Made by a program: the position numbers and the translations under genes | In this document: piece after piece, positions 10,886 to 22,653 of the stretch | Layout: each line of letters opens with the position of its first letter | How positions within the stretch are numbered: the stretch's first letter is position 1 | The notes under the pieces: generated by a model | The model's input: only the letters and a program-made list of their open reading frames with translations | Told to the model about the DNA's origin: nothing | The model's database searches: none | NCBI GenBank assembly: GCA_033977485.1 | Contig: CM066994.1 | Span: 10,418,001 to 10,482,000 of the forward strand | DNA from: Hydrangea macrophylla | Lineage: Eukaryota > Streptophyta > Magnoliopsida > Cornales > Hydrangeaceae | Length of the DNA: 64,000 nt | Direction: 5' to 3'

Positions 10886-13800
10886 ATGGGTGTCAAAAGA
10901 GTGGTTTGTTTCATTGTATTTGTCCTGGTTTTAGCAGCTGTAGTTTCAGAAGGCAAGAAGAGGACACAGTTGTTGGGTGATCAAGTAGATTCAGCTTGGG
11001 GAGAGCTAAATGAGGATATGGTAGTGTACTTTTATCCCTATGTTGAGTGTAATTTTATTCCTGTATTGTATGCAACTTCTAGTTATTTCTAAATTTTGAT
11101 ACTTTGAATGTTATTGAATGCTTGTCCACATATGGGATAGTAAATTATTGCATTTGTTTGCTAATATTAGCTTACATGACAGCTTGGCTTATTTGCTTCT
11201 ATTTGCATGCTTAGAAAGCACTTAATCCATGTTGATGATACACTTTATGATAGTGCTGTATTCAATTGCATTAAGTAGAAGAATCAGACTGATATTACGG
11301 TTTCTGCTCGCAAAATGGAGAAATCTGTAACAAGATGTATAGGAAGTTTATTTATTTGCCATTAGGTCTGCTTTCATGATTTACCAATTTGTTGTTAGTA
11401 CATTGTTTAATCAGAAGTTTGCAAAAGAACATATCAATATGTTCTACATCATTTTTATTCATTATGTTGGACAATGTAAAGAAGGTGTCTGGGTGATAAT
11501 GTTGTTTTGTTCGTTACGAAGATATGTACGCTTCAGGGTTGAGGGTTTAGGGGTATATTTAGGCAAGACAATACAAAAATCTTAGAAAGTGTCTGAAGTA
11601 GGGGTTGTGAATAGTATCTGTGAACAATAACTAATTGTTTAGTGTTGAATTGGTCAAGGAGGGTAGACAACTAGCTTGGTCTTTGAGGTGGTAGGTCTCT
11701 TGAATTCCATTAAAGTTTTGCTGGGATATCGAGACAACAATCTTTTATTGGTATTAGCCTATTAGGCGTTGGAGGAAAAGCTTATAGAGTAAGAAAAGGG
11801 CTAGGTTTATTGAATTCGCTTTAGGTTCGAGAATGATCTTAGTATGTGATTGTAATTATAACGGGAAGAAGGATTCACTCTTAGGATCTAGTAGGCATCT
11901 AGCTAGATTTAGGTTTGATCATACGAATTTTGCTGGTGCCGCACCTTAGAGTTTCATGTCTCCCTTGTTTCTCGACATCGATGCCATATTCTTACCATTG
12001 TGACATTTCTTCATTGAATTTTCTTATTGTCCATTGAGAATTCTTCCCTTCCTGTTCTTTGGTTGGATATGAAGGAAGGAAATAGGATTTCTAGTTTTTC
12101 ACTATCTCACCCTTGTAGAACTTAAGATGATGTTGGGATGGTAAAAGGAAAAAGAAGGAGAGAGAGAGAGAGACTCCTTCCTTCTACTTCTCTGTTCCCT
12201 CATTTCTCTCCGTCCCTTCTTACCAAGCAATACAAGAATTAATCATCACTTGCTATTTTCACACAACCCCCTCCCACTTTTCTTTCTGATCAAAATGGAC
12301 CCCAAATAATTGATCACTTGAGTTGAACAAAGGTTCTAATGCACATACATGTGTACTAGCATATTCGATACAAAAGGGGTTCCAACGAAATGATAATTTA
12401 TATGCACGTCAACACACTTGATTGTTGTCAAATATCCTAGTTGAGTATATATCTCTGCATTTGCTTGTGATGCTATCTACATTTTCTATTGTTCTACTTC
12501 AAAATGGGAAATCAAATAGTGTAAATAAATGAAAAGTTTTCTGACTGCAGGCCGAACTATTATGGTTCAATTGTGGGCTAGAGTTATTTCATTCCAAGGT
12601 ATCTGTTGAAGATCTCGAACTATATGTCCCCGAGAAGTCCAGTAGCATCTCCGAAAACAGGTTACTGGCCAAAGAAGACGTACAGAGAGCTATCAGTGTG
12701 CTGCATCCGGAGGTACAACTTACCGTTTTGGATTGTTTAAGAAAGAAAAATCTCCTGTTTCTCGTCTCGGGTGAAGAGAGAAGCTCTAAGAATTGGTACA
12801 AGAAGTATATAGAGGCTCTATTTCCTAGCCCTGATGCGCCTAGAAGACGAGAATTACAGCAGAGCTCTCCGGAAGCGCCTGCCCCTGCTCCAGGGCCCGG
12901 ATTACCCGTTCCTAGTCCAGCGCCTTATTCTGATCCAGCTCCTTCAGGCTCACAAGTTCCTCATTCTCCGAGGCAGCCGTTCTTTCCACCTATTAATGAC
13001 TCGGGCTCGCCGCCGACAGCTGGTGGACATTCTTCTACAAGTCCAGGCATTGCTTCAAATGCAGAGTCAAATAAAGGAAAAAAAAGTAGTAAGTCGGTTG
13101 TTATTGTTGCCGTTGTTGTAACTGCGGCAGCAACATTACTTTTAGCTGCGTTACTTTTTCTATGCTATCGTAGGGTTTGCATGAACGGCCCTGGAGGTGG
13201 ACGAAACGACGAGAGGCCTCTTCTTAGCCTAAGCTTAAGTGACTACTCAGGTAACATATTCACAGCTCTGCTCTCTTTGGGTAATGGATTTGATGAGGGA
13301 ACAGAAAGAAAAAACGCTGAGTCACTATGCGGTTCATGAATTTAGCGAGGAAAAGGAAGGAGAAACACTAAGGAAATCACTTTCTTTGCACAGTTAGTAA
13401 CTAAACAATGAGGAAAATAAGAAGGAAAAGAAATTATGGTAAGAAATATATGAAACATTTTGAATTTTTGAGTCCCTCCCTTTTTTCTCAAGTTACAATA
13501 ATATTTGAAAACTTTCAGTTTCAGTGATATTTAAGCATAGAGGAAACTCAAGGAAACTAGTTATCCTTCTCTAGTCCCACAAACTGAACAAAGCCTGAGG
13601 AAAACACTTTTCTTTGTTTGGTTAATAAGATAAGAACGAGGAAGATAGGAAGGAAAATGGTGAGAAATGAATTAAAAATTTTGGATTTTTGAGTCACTTC
13701 CCTCTTTTCTCAAATTACAATTAATTTTGATATATTTTTTAAAAAAATTCTAATGTTATTTAAGCATGGAGGAAACGCTAGGGAAATTAGTTTTTTTTTT

Positions 13801-16800
13801 TCCTTTACCCTCCCTATATCTGCAAACCGAACAGAGGTTTACTCTCTCATCTTGTTTTCTGTGAACTCCCACTGCATTTTTCTTTTCTGATGCTCTCTCA
13901 TATATGAAAATACAGGTACTTCTCACAACCCATTTGCCTCAGCAAACTCAATCAACAAGGAGAAACTTGGCAACCAACCAATTAGTACCAACACAAACCA
14001 TAATAAATGGCCTTCATCCACTGATGGAAAAATATATGTAGATTCAGATAATATAAATGCTTATAAAGTAGAAACTCATTCGTTGCAAGCTGTAAATGAC
14101 TCAGTACAAGCACTTCCTCCTCTGAAGCCCCCTCCTGGAAGGATGGGCAGTTCACCCGGACTCCCTCCTCTGAAGCCTCCACCTGGCAGGCTGGATTCGT
14201 CGCAAACTCTACAGCCTCCGGCAGGCAAGGCGGCTCCTCCCCCACCTCCTCCTCCAGTACCACCACCCTCCATGAAACCTTCCGGAAGCCCAAATCGTCC
14301 TCCTCCGGGCCCACCACCTCCGCCACCCATACCTTCTGGCATGAAGACCGGTCCTCGCCCTCCACCTCCACCGATAGGTGGTGCTCCACCGCGGCCACCG
14401 GGCATGGGCTTAAAACCACCTCGACCATCACTTCATCCATCAACTAGTGGAGATGGTGAAGACAGTGATGCTCAAAAGGCTAAACTAAAGCCGTTCTTCT
14501 GGGATAAGGTTCTAGCCAACCCAGACCATTCGATGGTCTGGCACCAGATTAAGTCGGGGTCGTTCCAGTAAGTCTCCCCTTTTCTCTTGTGTTTATGTGT
14601 GTGTGTGTGTGTGTGTTTCAGTGTTTGTATTATCTTTGAGTTTGCTTATGATTTGGATACCTCTCTCTTGCTGCCAAAAACATGGTATGTGTGTGGGTTT
14701 TTCTTTTTAGGTAGTAACACTATATATATGTTTCTATATTTTTTCAGGTTTAATGAAGAGATGATAGAAAATCTTTTTGGCTATGCCCCTGCTGATAAAA
14801 ATAAAAATGCTACCAAGAAGGAATCATCATCCCAAGACCCTCCCACTCAGTATATACAAATTCTTGATCCAAAGAAGTCTCAAAACTTGTCGATTCTTCT
14901 AAAAGCGTTAAACGTGACAATAGAGGAAGTATGTGATGCACTTCAAGAAGGTCGGTCTTTGTCTTTTCTCCATTTACAAGGCAATAGCATAAAGAAGTTT
15001 GAAAAAAATAAAATTGTGCAGTTAACGCTTTATGTACCTAATTGTAGAAATTGAACTTAGACTAAGAAGCTCTTTCAGGATTAAAATTTTGGTTTAATCT
15101 TGTAAAGAAAAAGAAAAGTAGCAACCGGAAAAAAAGAGACTAAAAGTGCTTCGTCTTTTTATTTTTTTAAAAGAACCATATACTTGTCCTGACTGTCTTC
15201 CAGGTCTTATCAAGTTATGACAATTTAAAAAAGACAGTAATGCTATGGTTTCCAAATGTGGGATTCCCAAACGCTACGGAATGATATCACATGCAGTGTT
15301 CTGTGGTACCACGACCATTTTTACCTTATAATAGGTTGAGGGGCAAAAAAAGGTAACACCGGAGAAACTTTGGCATTATATGTATTGATGAAGGGCAGTG
15401 CAACAGCTACATTTTCCGTCAAATATATATTTTTTTGTTTTTAATCAGAGTGCAACGCATGAATTCTAAATATAAGGAGGATTGTGGTTTACGATACAAT
15501 TTTGTGAAGGAAAATAGTTTTGATAATGCAATATTAATATTGTTGAGGGCACGAAAGCTCGGTCTAACCCATTTTAGTAAAATCAGGAAATGAGCTTCCA
15601 CCCGAGCTCGTTCAAACTTTGTTAAAGATGGCACCAACAGCAGAAGAAGAGCTGAAGCTCAGGCTTTTTAGTGGCGACCTTTCTCGACTCGGGCCTGCAG
15701 AGCGGTTTCTAAAAATCTTGGCTGACATTCCATTTGCTTTCAAAAGGCTGGAATCTTTGCTTTTTATGTGCACTCTCCAGGAGGAGTCTTCCGGAATTAG
15801 AGAGTCCTTTGCTACCTTGGAGGTAACACATTGGGTCTCTGAATTGGCATCGCGTATTGTACTTGTGTCTTACTGGTTGTCGCTCTTTCCGCTTAAACTT
15901 CTATGAGAGTGCATTGTACGAATTGTTGAGAACATAAGGAGTGTCTGTAGCTGTTGTTTTTAAATCGTGAGTACAACAACAATTATGAAGTAATTTTTCA
16001 TTCAAGTTAGATCAAATGTTAAAAATCTTTTCCACAAAAAAATTTAAAATTTTTGTTCGTTATTGTTCTCTTTTTAAATAGCTACACTTTGGAGCTCTTT
16101 TGGAATTTTTTTTTTTTAGCTTCAAGTGGGAATCAGATTTTTAAAAAGCTGACAGCTAATCCACACTGTCACAACTTCTTTAAACAATCACGAATAACAT
16201 TTATGCCCCAAAAAGCTATCCAGACAGGCTCAAAATTGTGGATTATAAGATTGTTAAACTAAAATTTCAAAATCCCTTTCAACAAAGTGAAATGGCTGCT
16301 CTTGTTCAACTACAAACTCTACTAGTAATTCTCTGGCATTTACACGTTGTACAATATTTAGAATTTGCTTTATAACCAACCACCTTGTCCATCTCCTAAA
16401 TTGTTTTACTTTTTCAAATTGGTCCGACACAGCAAAAAGTCTTAGCCATTTGTAGTAGTAGATGCAGATTGAGATACATGAACAGATGGAAATAGGGTAG
16501 TAGATAGATGACAAAATGTGAGAACCAAAACTCGTATGTGTTTAAAAACAGTACGTTTTGTAAATTTTGAGTAGTCTGGTTTGTGAATTGGAATTTCGGT
16601 ACAAGTAGTTTAGTTCTATTGCTTCTCTATATCACACTGCAGGCTGCTTCCACAGAACTCAGGAATAGCCGGTTGTTCCTCAAACTCCTAGAGGCGGTTC
16701 TCAAAACAGGCAATCGAATGAACGATGGAACCTTTCGTGGTGGTGCACAAGCATTCAAGCTTGACACCCTCTTGAAATTATCAGACGTGAAAGGCGTAGA

Positions 16801-17497
16801 TGGAAAAACTACACTCTTGCACTTTGTCGTTCAAGAGATAATCCGATCGGAAGGTGTACGAGCAGCCCGTGCAGCCAAAGAGGTGCAGAGTATGTCCACC
16901 AGCAAATCGTATGGTTTGGCCGAGGACTCTTCTCATGATTCGGAAGAGCATTACTGCAATCTAGGACTTCGGGTGGTTTCGGGCTTGAGTGGAGAGCTTC
17001 AAAATGTCAAGAAAGCCGCAGTTTTGGATTCTGATAGCATGACAGGCACCGTAGCTAAACTTGGTCGTGCACTCATAAAATCTCGGGATTTTCTGAACTC
17101 GGATATGAAGAATATAGATGACGAAAATGGGTTCCACAAAATTTTAAAGGGTTTTGTACAGAACGCTGAGGTGGACATCATGTGGTTGCTTGAGGAAGAA
17201 AAGAGAATAATGGCTCTGGTGAAGAGCACGGCTGATTATTTCCATGGGAATACCGGGAAGGATGAGGGTTTGAGGTTGTTTGTTACTGTTAGGGATTTTC
17301 TGATAATCCTAGATAAGGTATGCAAAGAGGTGAAAAATGCTCCTAGGAAGACGAATAATAAGCCAAGCAAAGAAGGTTTGACGGTCCCGCCTTCTTCAGA
17401 AACCCGCCCACCACGTCTTGATCCTCGCCAGCAGCTTTTTCCAGCAATTACGGACCGCCGGATGGATAGTTCTAGTTCAGACGATGACACTCCATAG
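10886..17497 (+). CDS. Class I formin-like protein (six exons)
   Basis: Exons by GT/AG sites and frame: 10886-11020, 12551-13250, 13916-14567, 14748-14950, 15587-15822, 16643-17497. They join to 2781 bases, or 926 aa plus stop. Class I formins nucleate and bundle actin at the plasma membrane. Residues 1-21 form a signal peptide. An extracellular domain with [12 protein letters not shown] and a proline/serine-rich stretch follows. The transmembrane helix is at about 227-251. FH1 has long proline runs (about 345-450) that bind profilin. FH2 starts at [10 protein letters not shown] (about 468) and includes [18 protein letters not shown], the family's most conserved block. The C-terminus is acidic (SSSSDDDTP). 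Starting at the upstream ATG (10868) would add six residues, and the inner ATG suits the signal peptide better. No lesion was seen. Which Arabidopsis FH member is closest is unresolved. Confidence 0.9.
12157..12173. repeat. GA microsatellite in formin intron 1
   Basis: A short (GA)n run within intron 1 (11021-12550). The rest of that 1.5-kb intron shows no recognisable element. Confidence 0.8.
13343..13845. repeat. Diverged tandem duplication within formin intron 2
   Basis: Two copies of about 245 bp (about 13343-13593 and 13599-13845). They share, in order, a GAGGAAA block, TTTTTGAGTC, CCCTTTTTTCTCAA, TTACAAT, TTTAAGCAT(A/G)(G)AGGAAAC and a CAAACTGAACAAAG / CAAACCGAACAGAG end. They fill most of the intron (13251-13915) without touching either splice site. 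Origin is unclear; a duplicated MITE or simple segmental duplication would fit. Confidence 0.7.
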
Positions 17498-17619
17498 ACT
17501 CTGTTAGACACAGGTATATGAGACCTTTCAACTTCTCAGACACAATTTTTTGTTTCCCCCTTTTCTGGTAAACAATAATTTGAAAAAACTTGGCTAATAA
17601 CTAGTACATATTGAACCTC
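17498..17619 (+). other. Formin 3' flank
   Basis: Probable 3' UTR. A CACAG|GTATATGAG context at 17508-17521 could be a splice border in the UTR, but nothing decides it. No clear poly(A) signal was fixed. Confidence 0.35.
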
Positions 17620-17850
17620 AAGGCGTTAGCCCGTGTGGTGGGAAGAGCGGTGCTAAGTGCCTCATGCGGCACAAGTCGCAAGTTTGTAACTTTGAATCCC
17701 CACCAAGTGTGTGGACTCCTAGGGCCCATCGGTCTCTCTGATTGACCCGATTTGTGTGGAGATCTGGATTTGCACAGGTCCCGGAGTTTACTCTGCAGGG
17801 TCGGGTCCTTTGACCTTGGCTTGGAGGGGTTCCAGCATCATAACAAAATT
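17620..17850 (+). mobile_element. SINE-like, tRNA-derived element
   Basis: The 5' part resembles a tRNA-derived polymerase III promoter. An A-box-like TTAGCCCGTGTGG is near 17626, and a B-box-like TAACTTTGAATCCC is near 17687, about 50 bases downstream. A unique 3' body of about 150 bases follows (GGTCCCGGAG, GGGTCGGGTCC). No clean poly(A) tail or target duplication was seen, so it is either old or truncated. Confidence 0.5.
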
Positions 17851-19111
17851 TATATACATATACAAGCATGTATTGTCTTTGAAATTTCTATTCTTCATGG
17901 ATAGTTTGCACTTGGTAAATCTAAGCAACACCTTTCGTTGTCTTCGTCTATAGCTGAGATGGCTTGAATTTATGTAGCTTCAACGAGACTGATCCAGTAC
18001 AATGTTTGATTTGACACGCAGCATTATGAGTTGATCTAATTACAAAATTGGTTGGGAAGGAGCTTCGAATCAATGGCGTCCACACTTGAAAAGGCCTAAA
18101 TTCCAGTGAAACAATGATATACAGATAAAAGCTACCAATGCAATCTTATGAACACTTCCATCTTCAGCATATGGAGGACCATGGGGGACTTAATCTGTGG
18201 TTTTATGTTGATTTTGCCTTCATGGAGCTTCCCAAGTGTTAATTGATAAGTACTTATTTCTCTTGTACAATTTTGTTGATAATTTGGAGTAGTAGCCAGT
18301 GAATTGTTTCAATGATTAGTGAATGTGACTACATAAATTGATTAATGAATGTGACTACATAAATCAATGTTCATTGTTTAGAGGATTTTTTTTTTTAATT
18401 CTAGTGGCTAGTTCAGGAGTTCTTTCAAAAATGTAATTTAGTAGTATCTACATTGAGCAGATTGAAAGTATGTTGTTTACTAATCAATGATGTTGTGGGT
18501 TTTTTAATCTTCGAATGGCCTCTATAATAGCTTCTTTCTTTCCTCATCAATGATGAAGCACATTTATATTTATATTTTTTGTTTTAGTTACTACTGAAAA
18601 TGTAATTGCAGGAAGTTATTGATTTGGGATTAATAGCGATTGTTGTTCATTCAAAGAGATGCGAAACTCAGGGTATGTGCACCGACCTCACAACACAAGT
18701 ACCGTTTAAATCAAGGAGGCAAGTTGGTAATAGGGTTCTAATCCATGCCAAATGCCTTCAGGTCTGTCCTCCTAATCAACTTGCAACGACTCTTGGAGTG
18801 TTCTAACCTTCGATCTCCAAGATGGAGGACCAAGTTATTGGCCAACTCGAACAAAGCTTAGGTTGGTTGAGAGACATTTCTATGTTGATAGATAGTGATG
18901 GTCTTGAGTAAGACTTGGAATAGCATTTTGGTCATTGATGCCTAGCTATAGATTATTGCTTTTCTTAATATTTGGTGCAAAGATTGAACATTGCTTTAAA
19001 ATGCAAACTTCCTTCTTCTTTTGGAAATGATCGGCCCTCAATTTCTCGAAAGTTCTAAACTACTTTGGACATTTAAAAGGAGACTCAAGACGGGAAAACT
19101 TACAAAACGAA
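17851..19111. other. Intergenic, no gene supported
   Basis: AT-rich sequence. A direct duplication of a GAATGTGACTACATAAAT motif occurs near 18321-18364. A denser stretch at 18606-18806 is open for 66 codons but matches no family I know. Nothing else is supported. Confidence 0.5.
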
Positions 19112-19125
19112 ATACAATGGTGATG

Positions 19126-19305
19126 TTGGTAACCACATTCCTTGTGGTCGAGTGGTAAGCTTTTAGATGTACTACCTAAGAAGTTTAGTGTCGAGTCATG
19201 GGGAGCATGGTCACTGGAGAATTCACCCGGTGACTCCAGGGCCTTGGGGATTAGTTGAGGTGCGCGCGAGCTAGTCCGAACACCCCCGATTACCAAAAAA
19301 AAAAA
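19126..19305 (+). mobile_element. tRNA-derived SINE with A tail
   Basis: An A box (TGGTCGAGTGGTAAGC, near 19143) and a B box (TAGTGTCGAGTCAT, near 19187) sit in the right order and spacing. The body ends GGGGATTAGTTGAGGTGCGC, then GCTAGTCCGAACACCCCCG and an 11-A tail (19294-19304). That 3' end is familiar from a SINE family widespread in flowering plants. Imperfect flanking repeats (AATGGTGATGTTGGT at 19116-19130 and AATGATGGTGTTGGT after the tail) fit a mutated target duplication. Confidence 0.8.
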
Positions 19306-19767
19306 TGATGGTGTTGGTTGTATCATGTATGATATGACCGAAGGTTGCTGGCTATGGATGTGCCATATGTAAATTGATACATATTCCAACTTGTTAGGGC
19401 ATCCACAGAGCTCTATTTTTAGGATATGCTAAACACTACGTGGGTCTTGTATATGACAAACACACTTGCGAATTATTCAACCAACGTTTGCTCTCCAACG
19501 TGTATCACAAAGATCATGTTAGATGACTTCATAATGACATTATTATTGATAGATTACAATTAAATGAGCTTTTGTTATGTATATTTTTAAAATAGTATAC
19601 CAGTTTTTGTCTGGATGAATTGGGATATGTGTCACCTAATGAAGTCTGAATGAGCAATGCAGGATTAAAAATGGGTGAGCAAAAATGCTCTTAACTATTA
19701 AAAGGTGTCCTAACAAGGTGTCAATAGCTAGTACAGCTACCTCTCCGATCTAGATTTCTTACTTGAG

Positions 19768-19905
19768 TAATGATACACCCACAACCGCATTCGACACATT
19801 CTGACTTTTAATTGCCCTTAATTCTGGTGGGTCCTATATAATACTCACTAGAATCAAGGGTCAGGATGTACTGAATAGAGTTGTGGGTGTGGATATATCA
19901 TTATT
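19768..19905. mobile_element. Small inverted-repeat element (MITE-like)
   Basis: The left end TAATGATACACCCACAAC (19768-19785) pairs with the right end GTTGTGGGTGTGGATATATC plus ATTA (about 19880-19902). The interior continues the similarity (CATTCTGAC against GTCAGGATG). It is about 138 bp and would fold into one imperfect hairpin. The target duplication was not resolved, so the superfamily is unknown. Confidence 0.65.
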
Positions 19906-20147
19906 GTTCTTAAAAAAGCAAAGTTTTTATATAAATCTTTGAGGGTGTAAACGTTATTTTCCTAGTTTTATGATGGTTGAGATAAAATCACAGAGAATAT
20001 AAAGGAGCAACTTACAATTTATCCTTTTGAACTTTCAAATGCCTACCCTCATGAGCATCTGACCGTTCATTACTAAAACATCTGATGGCTAAGGATCTCA
20101 ATCCTCGTCATCGCTTACCATTGGCTCTTTTTGTTCCAACACTTTAC

Positions 20148-20156
20148 TATATAAAT
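20148..20156 (+). promoter_or_regulatory. TATA box of the H2A gene
   Basis: TATATAAAT lies 110 bases before the H2A start codon. An inverted CCAAT box (ATTGG) is at about 20120-20124. A CT-rich leader (20160-20265, including a CCCCCCC run) follows. This is a compact promoter, typical of plant histone genes. Confidence 0.75.
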
Positions 20157-20265
20157 CTCTCGCAGTTACATCCCTCCAATAACTTCATCTCTCAAATTTC
20201 AACCTTCACCTCCCCCCCACCCCCCTTCTCTCACTTCCTAACAGATCTCACTTTCTCTCTCTACA

Positions 20266-20763
20266 ATGGCCGGAAGAGGAAAGTCTCTTGGCTCCGCCGC
20301 CCCTAAGAAGGCCACCTCTCGCAGTAGCAAGGCCGGTCTTCAGTTCCCCGTCGGCCGAATCGCCCGTTTCCTCAAAGCCGGCAAGTACGCTGAGCGTGTA
20401 GGCGCCGGAGCTCCGGTCTACCTCGCCGCCGTCCTTGAATATCTCGCCGCTGAGGTAAATACCTATACATGTACATATGTATATATATATATATATATAT
20501 GTAAACGCACATATGTATATCTGATTTGGTGTGATTTTGGGGGGTTGTAGGTGCTGGAATTGGCAGGAAATGCGGCTCGGGACAACAAGAAGACACGGGT
20601 GGTCCCACGCCACATCCAATTGGCGGTGAGGAACGATGAAGAGCTGAGCAAGTTGCTTGGTGCGGTCACAATTGCCAATGGTGGTGTGATGCCAAATATT
20701 CACACTCACTTGTTGCCAAAGAAAGCTAGCTCTGCCTCTTCTAAAGCTGATGATGACAATTAG
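20266..20763 (+). CDS. Histone H2A, canonical type (two exons)
   Basis: Exons 20266-20454 and 20551-20763 give 133 aa. H2A pairs with H2B on the nucleosome in the nucleus. The sequence has the full histone fold from [20 protein letters not shown] to [17 protein letters not shown]. It also has the acidic-patch residues of [10 protein letters not shown]. The tail [12 protein letters not shown] has neither the SQEF phosphorylation motif of H2A.X nor the SPKK-type motif of H2A.W, and the docking region is not H2A.Z-like, so it is canonical. Ala replaces the usual Asp in [11 protein letters not shown]. The 96-bp intron splits LAAE|VLEL, the same place as in the second H2A gene of this window. Confidence 0.95.
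20478..20499. repeat. AT microsatellite in the H2A intron
   Basis: An (AT)n run fills about a fifth of the 96-bp intron (20455-20550). It is flanked by ACATATGTATA on both sides, so the intron RNA could form a short hairpin. Confidence 0.85.
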
Positions 20764-21668
20764 ATTTTTATACAAATTGCAAATTTTTTAGATTTGAAAT
20801 TAGGGTTAGATTAGGTTTGATTTTAGTATATCAGGTTTTTTTTTTTTGTTTTTTTTTTTTTTTTGTGTGTTTTTTTTTTAAATTGGTTGTTTTGTTATTG
20901 CTCCCTGTAAGTGAATGCTAGAATGGAAAAAAAAATGAGAAGTTTTTAATTAAATTCGGATTTGAGTTGTTTGTACTGTTTCTGGGTGTTGCAATGATTA
21001 GTCTTCACAGAAGTATTTTCAGGCATGAGTGATTGAAATAGCTCTCAGTCATTTTGGGTTGTACTATAATAATATATAGATAATATATAATGCTATAAAT
21101 AGCTTAACACTACCAGCTTAGGCAGTGGTACAACATGCTACTGCATATAGTATAATTGACAACATTTGAGCAGTGCAGCATAACTTTTATTTTTGGTGAA
21201 GTGTAGCGTAACTATTTTGTGTTTCTTGGCATCACAGTTCACAAGTAATGAGTTGGTTGATTATTTGACAGCAAAAATCAATAAAATTTTTTGAAATACC
21301 CAAATCAAGAAGACAGTTTCTTTTGATTGCAACAGCAACTTCAAATCCACGTGAGTGGAAGGAATTGAATTTGAATTCTGCAAACTGGTAATGCACGAGT
21401 GTAATTATCAAATCAAATTTTTTTCTTGAACCAGATTTGGTGAGAATTTTTAAAACTGGTTATGTGCAACCAATCTAATGAAACAGTGAACAAGTAGCGC
21501 ACCCCCGCGAAAGAGAACTTTGTTTCCAAGAAGATGATGGGGGGAAGAAAGAGAACCTTTACAGTCAACCCCTCAGCTATATTCTATCTTTAGCAGACAT
21601 AGTTTTTCCTCCAATTTATTGCAGTCTAGTGGCCAACTGGAACCAAGGCACCCCGAAATCGATTTTAA
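20764..21668. other. H2A 3' flank and intergenic spacer, no gene seen
   Basis: Contains long T-runs at 20837-20879 and AT-rich sequence. No mobile-element end or ORF is supported. The last bases before the copia array (21651-21668, ending GATTTTAA) bear no LTR and no primer-binding site. Confidence 0.6.
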
Positions 21669-22653
21669 CTCCCCGACTCTACTCCGTCTGTTTTAGCAGC
21701 CCCTTTTCGACCACAGTTCAACAATCAGAATAAGCCTTACTCGAGAGTTGGTAGTGATGTATGCAGCTACTGTAAGGAGAAGGGTCATTGGAAGGCTCAG
21801 TGTCCTAGGTTGGGTCGTGCAAACCAGCCCAATAGCAGCAACCAGCCCCCACATGGTAGATCACCACAACACCAGCAACCTCAATATTCTCTTTGGAAAT
21901 CTGACAACCAATCTCAGCAGCGTTCATATGGGCCTCCACAGCCTAATACTGCAGCAGTTGTACCACCATCAGACTCATTTGGACTCGGTTCCCCTTCCCC
22001 ATCCACTCCGTCCATGACCTCCCTTGCTGAGCAATTTCAGAAGTTCCTTGCCACACAGCCACATGCTATGGCCACCTCTTCACTAGGTATGTCTTTAGGT
22101 ATGTCCTCAGGTATTTGGGTGTTAGACTCTGTAGCTTCTAATCATATGTCGCCTGACTTGTCGTCTTTTGCTTCCTTATGTCCCGCTTCCTCTTTGCCTG
22201 TTATGACTGCTGATGGTACTCCCATGCCATTAGCAGGTGTTGGGTCTGTTGTCACACCTCATGTATCTCTCCCTAGTGTTTACCACATTCCTAAACTTAC
22301 TATGAATCTTGTTTCTGTTGGTCAGCTTTGTGATGCAGGTTATTTAGTCTCTTTTTTTTCTACTTTTTGTCATGTGCAGGATCCGCAGTCTCAGACGCTG
22401 ATTGGGACAGGCCGTAGGCAAGGGAGATTATACATCTTGAACAAGCTCAATGTACCAGTGATTGCAGCTTCTAGTGTTGACTTGTCATCATTTCGTTTGA
22501 GTTCATCTTCGTCTAGTTTTTATTTATGGCATTCTCGCCTTGGTCATGTTTCAGTCTCTCGTTTAAAATATTTAGCTTCTACAGGAAAATTAGGAGATTT
22601 ACAAACTCATGACATTTCTGATTGTAGTGGTTGTAAACTGGCAAAATTTTCCG
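21669..22653 (+). repeat. Array unit 0 (5'-truncated)
   Basis: Starts within the gag linker at CTCCCCGACTC. It has the knuckle, protease and pre-integrase parts only. The catalytic DSG is DSV. Private changes are SLGMSLG, FFSTFC and HVSVSRL. Confidence 0.93.

Noticed and set aside
13982..14443. Gly- and Val/Glu-rich minus-strand ORFs over the formin
   Set aside because: They are antisense shadows of the proline-rich FH1 exon.
17620..17705. A possible tRNA gene
   Set aside because: Only A- and B-box-like motifs are visible, with no cloverleaf stems or anticodon arm. A SINE fits better.
19390..19700. MITE end suggested by GGGCATCCACAGAGCTC
   Set aside because: The start resembles a common MITE end, but no matching inverted right end was found.
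20266..20763. H2A.X, H2A.W or H2A.Z variant
   Set aside because: There is no C-terminal SQEF, no SPKK-type motif and no H2A.Z-type docking domain.
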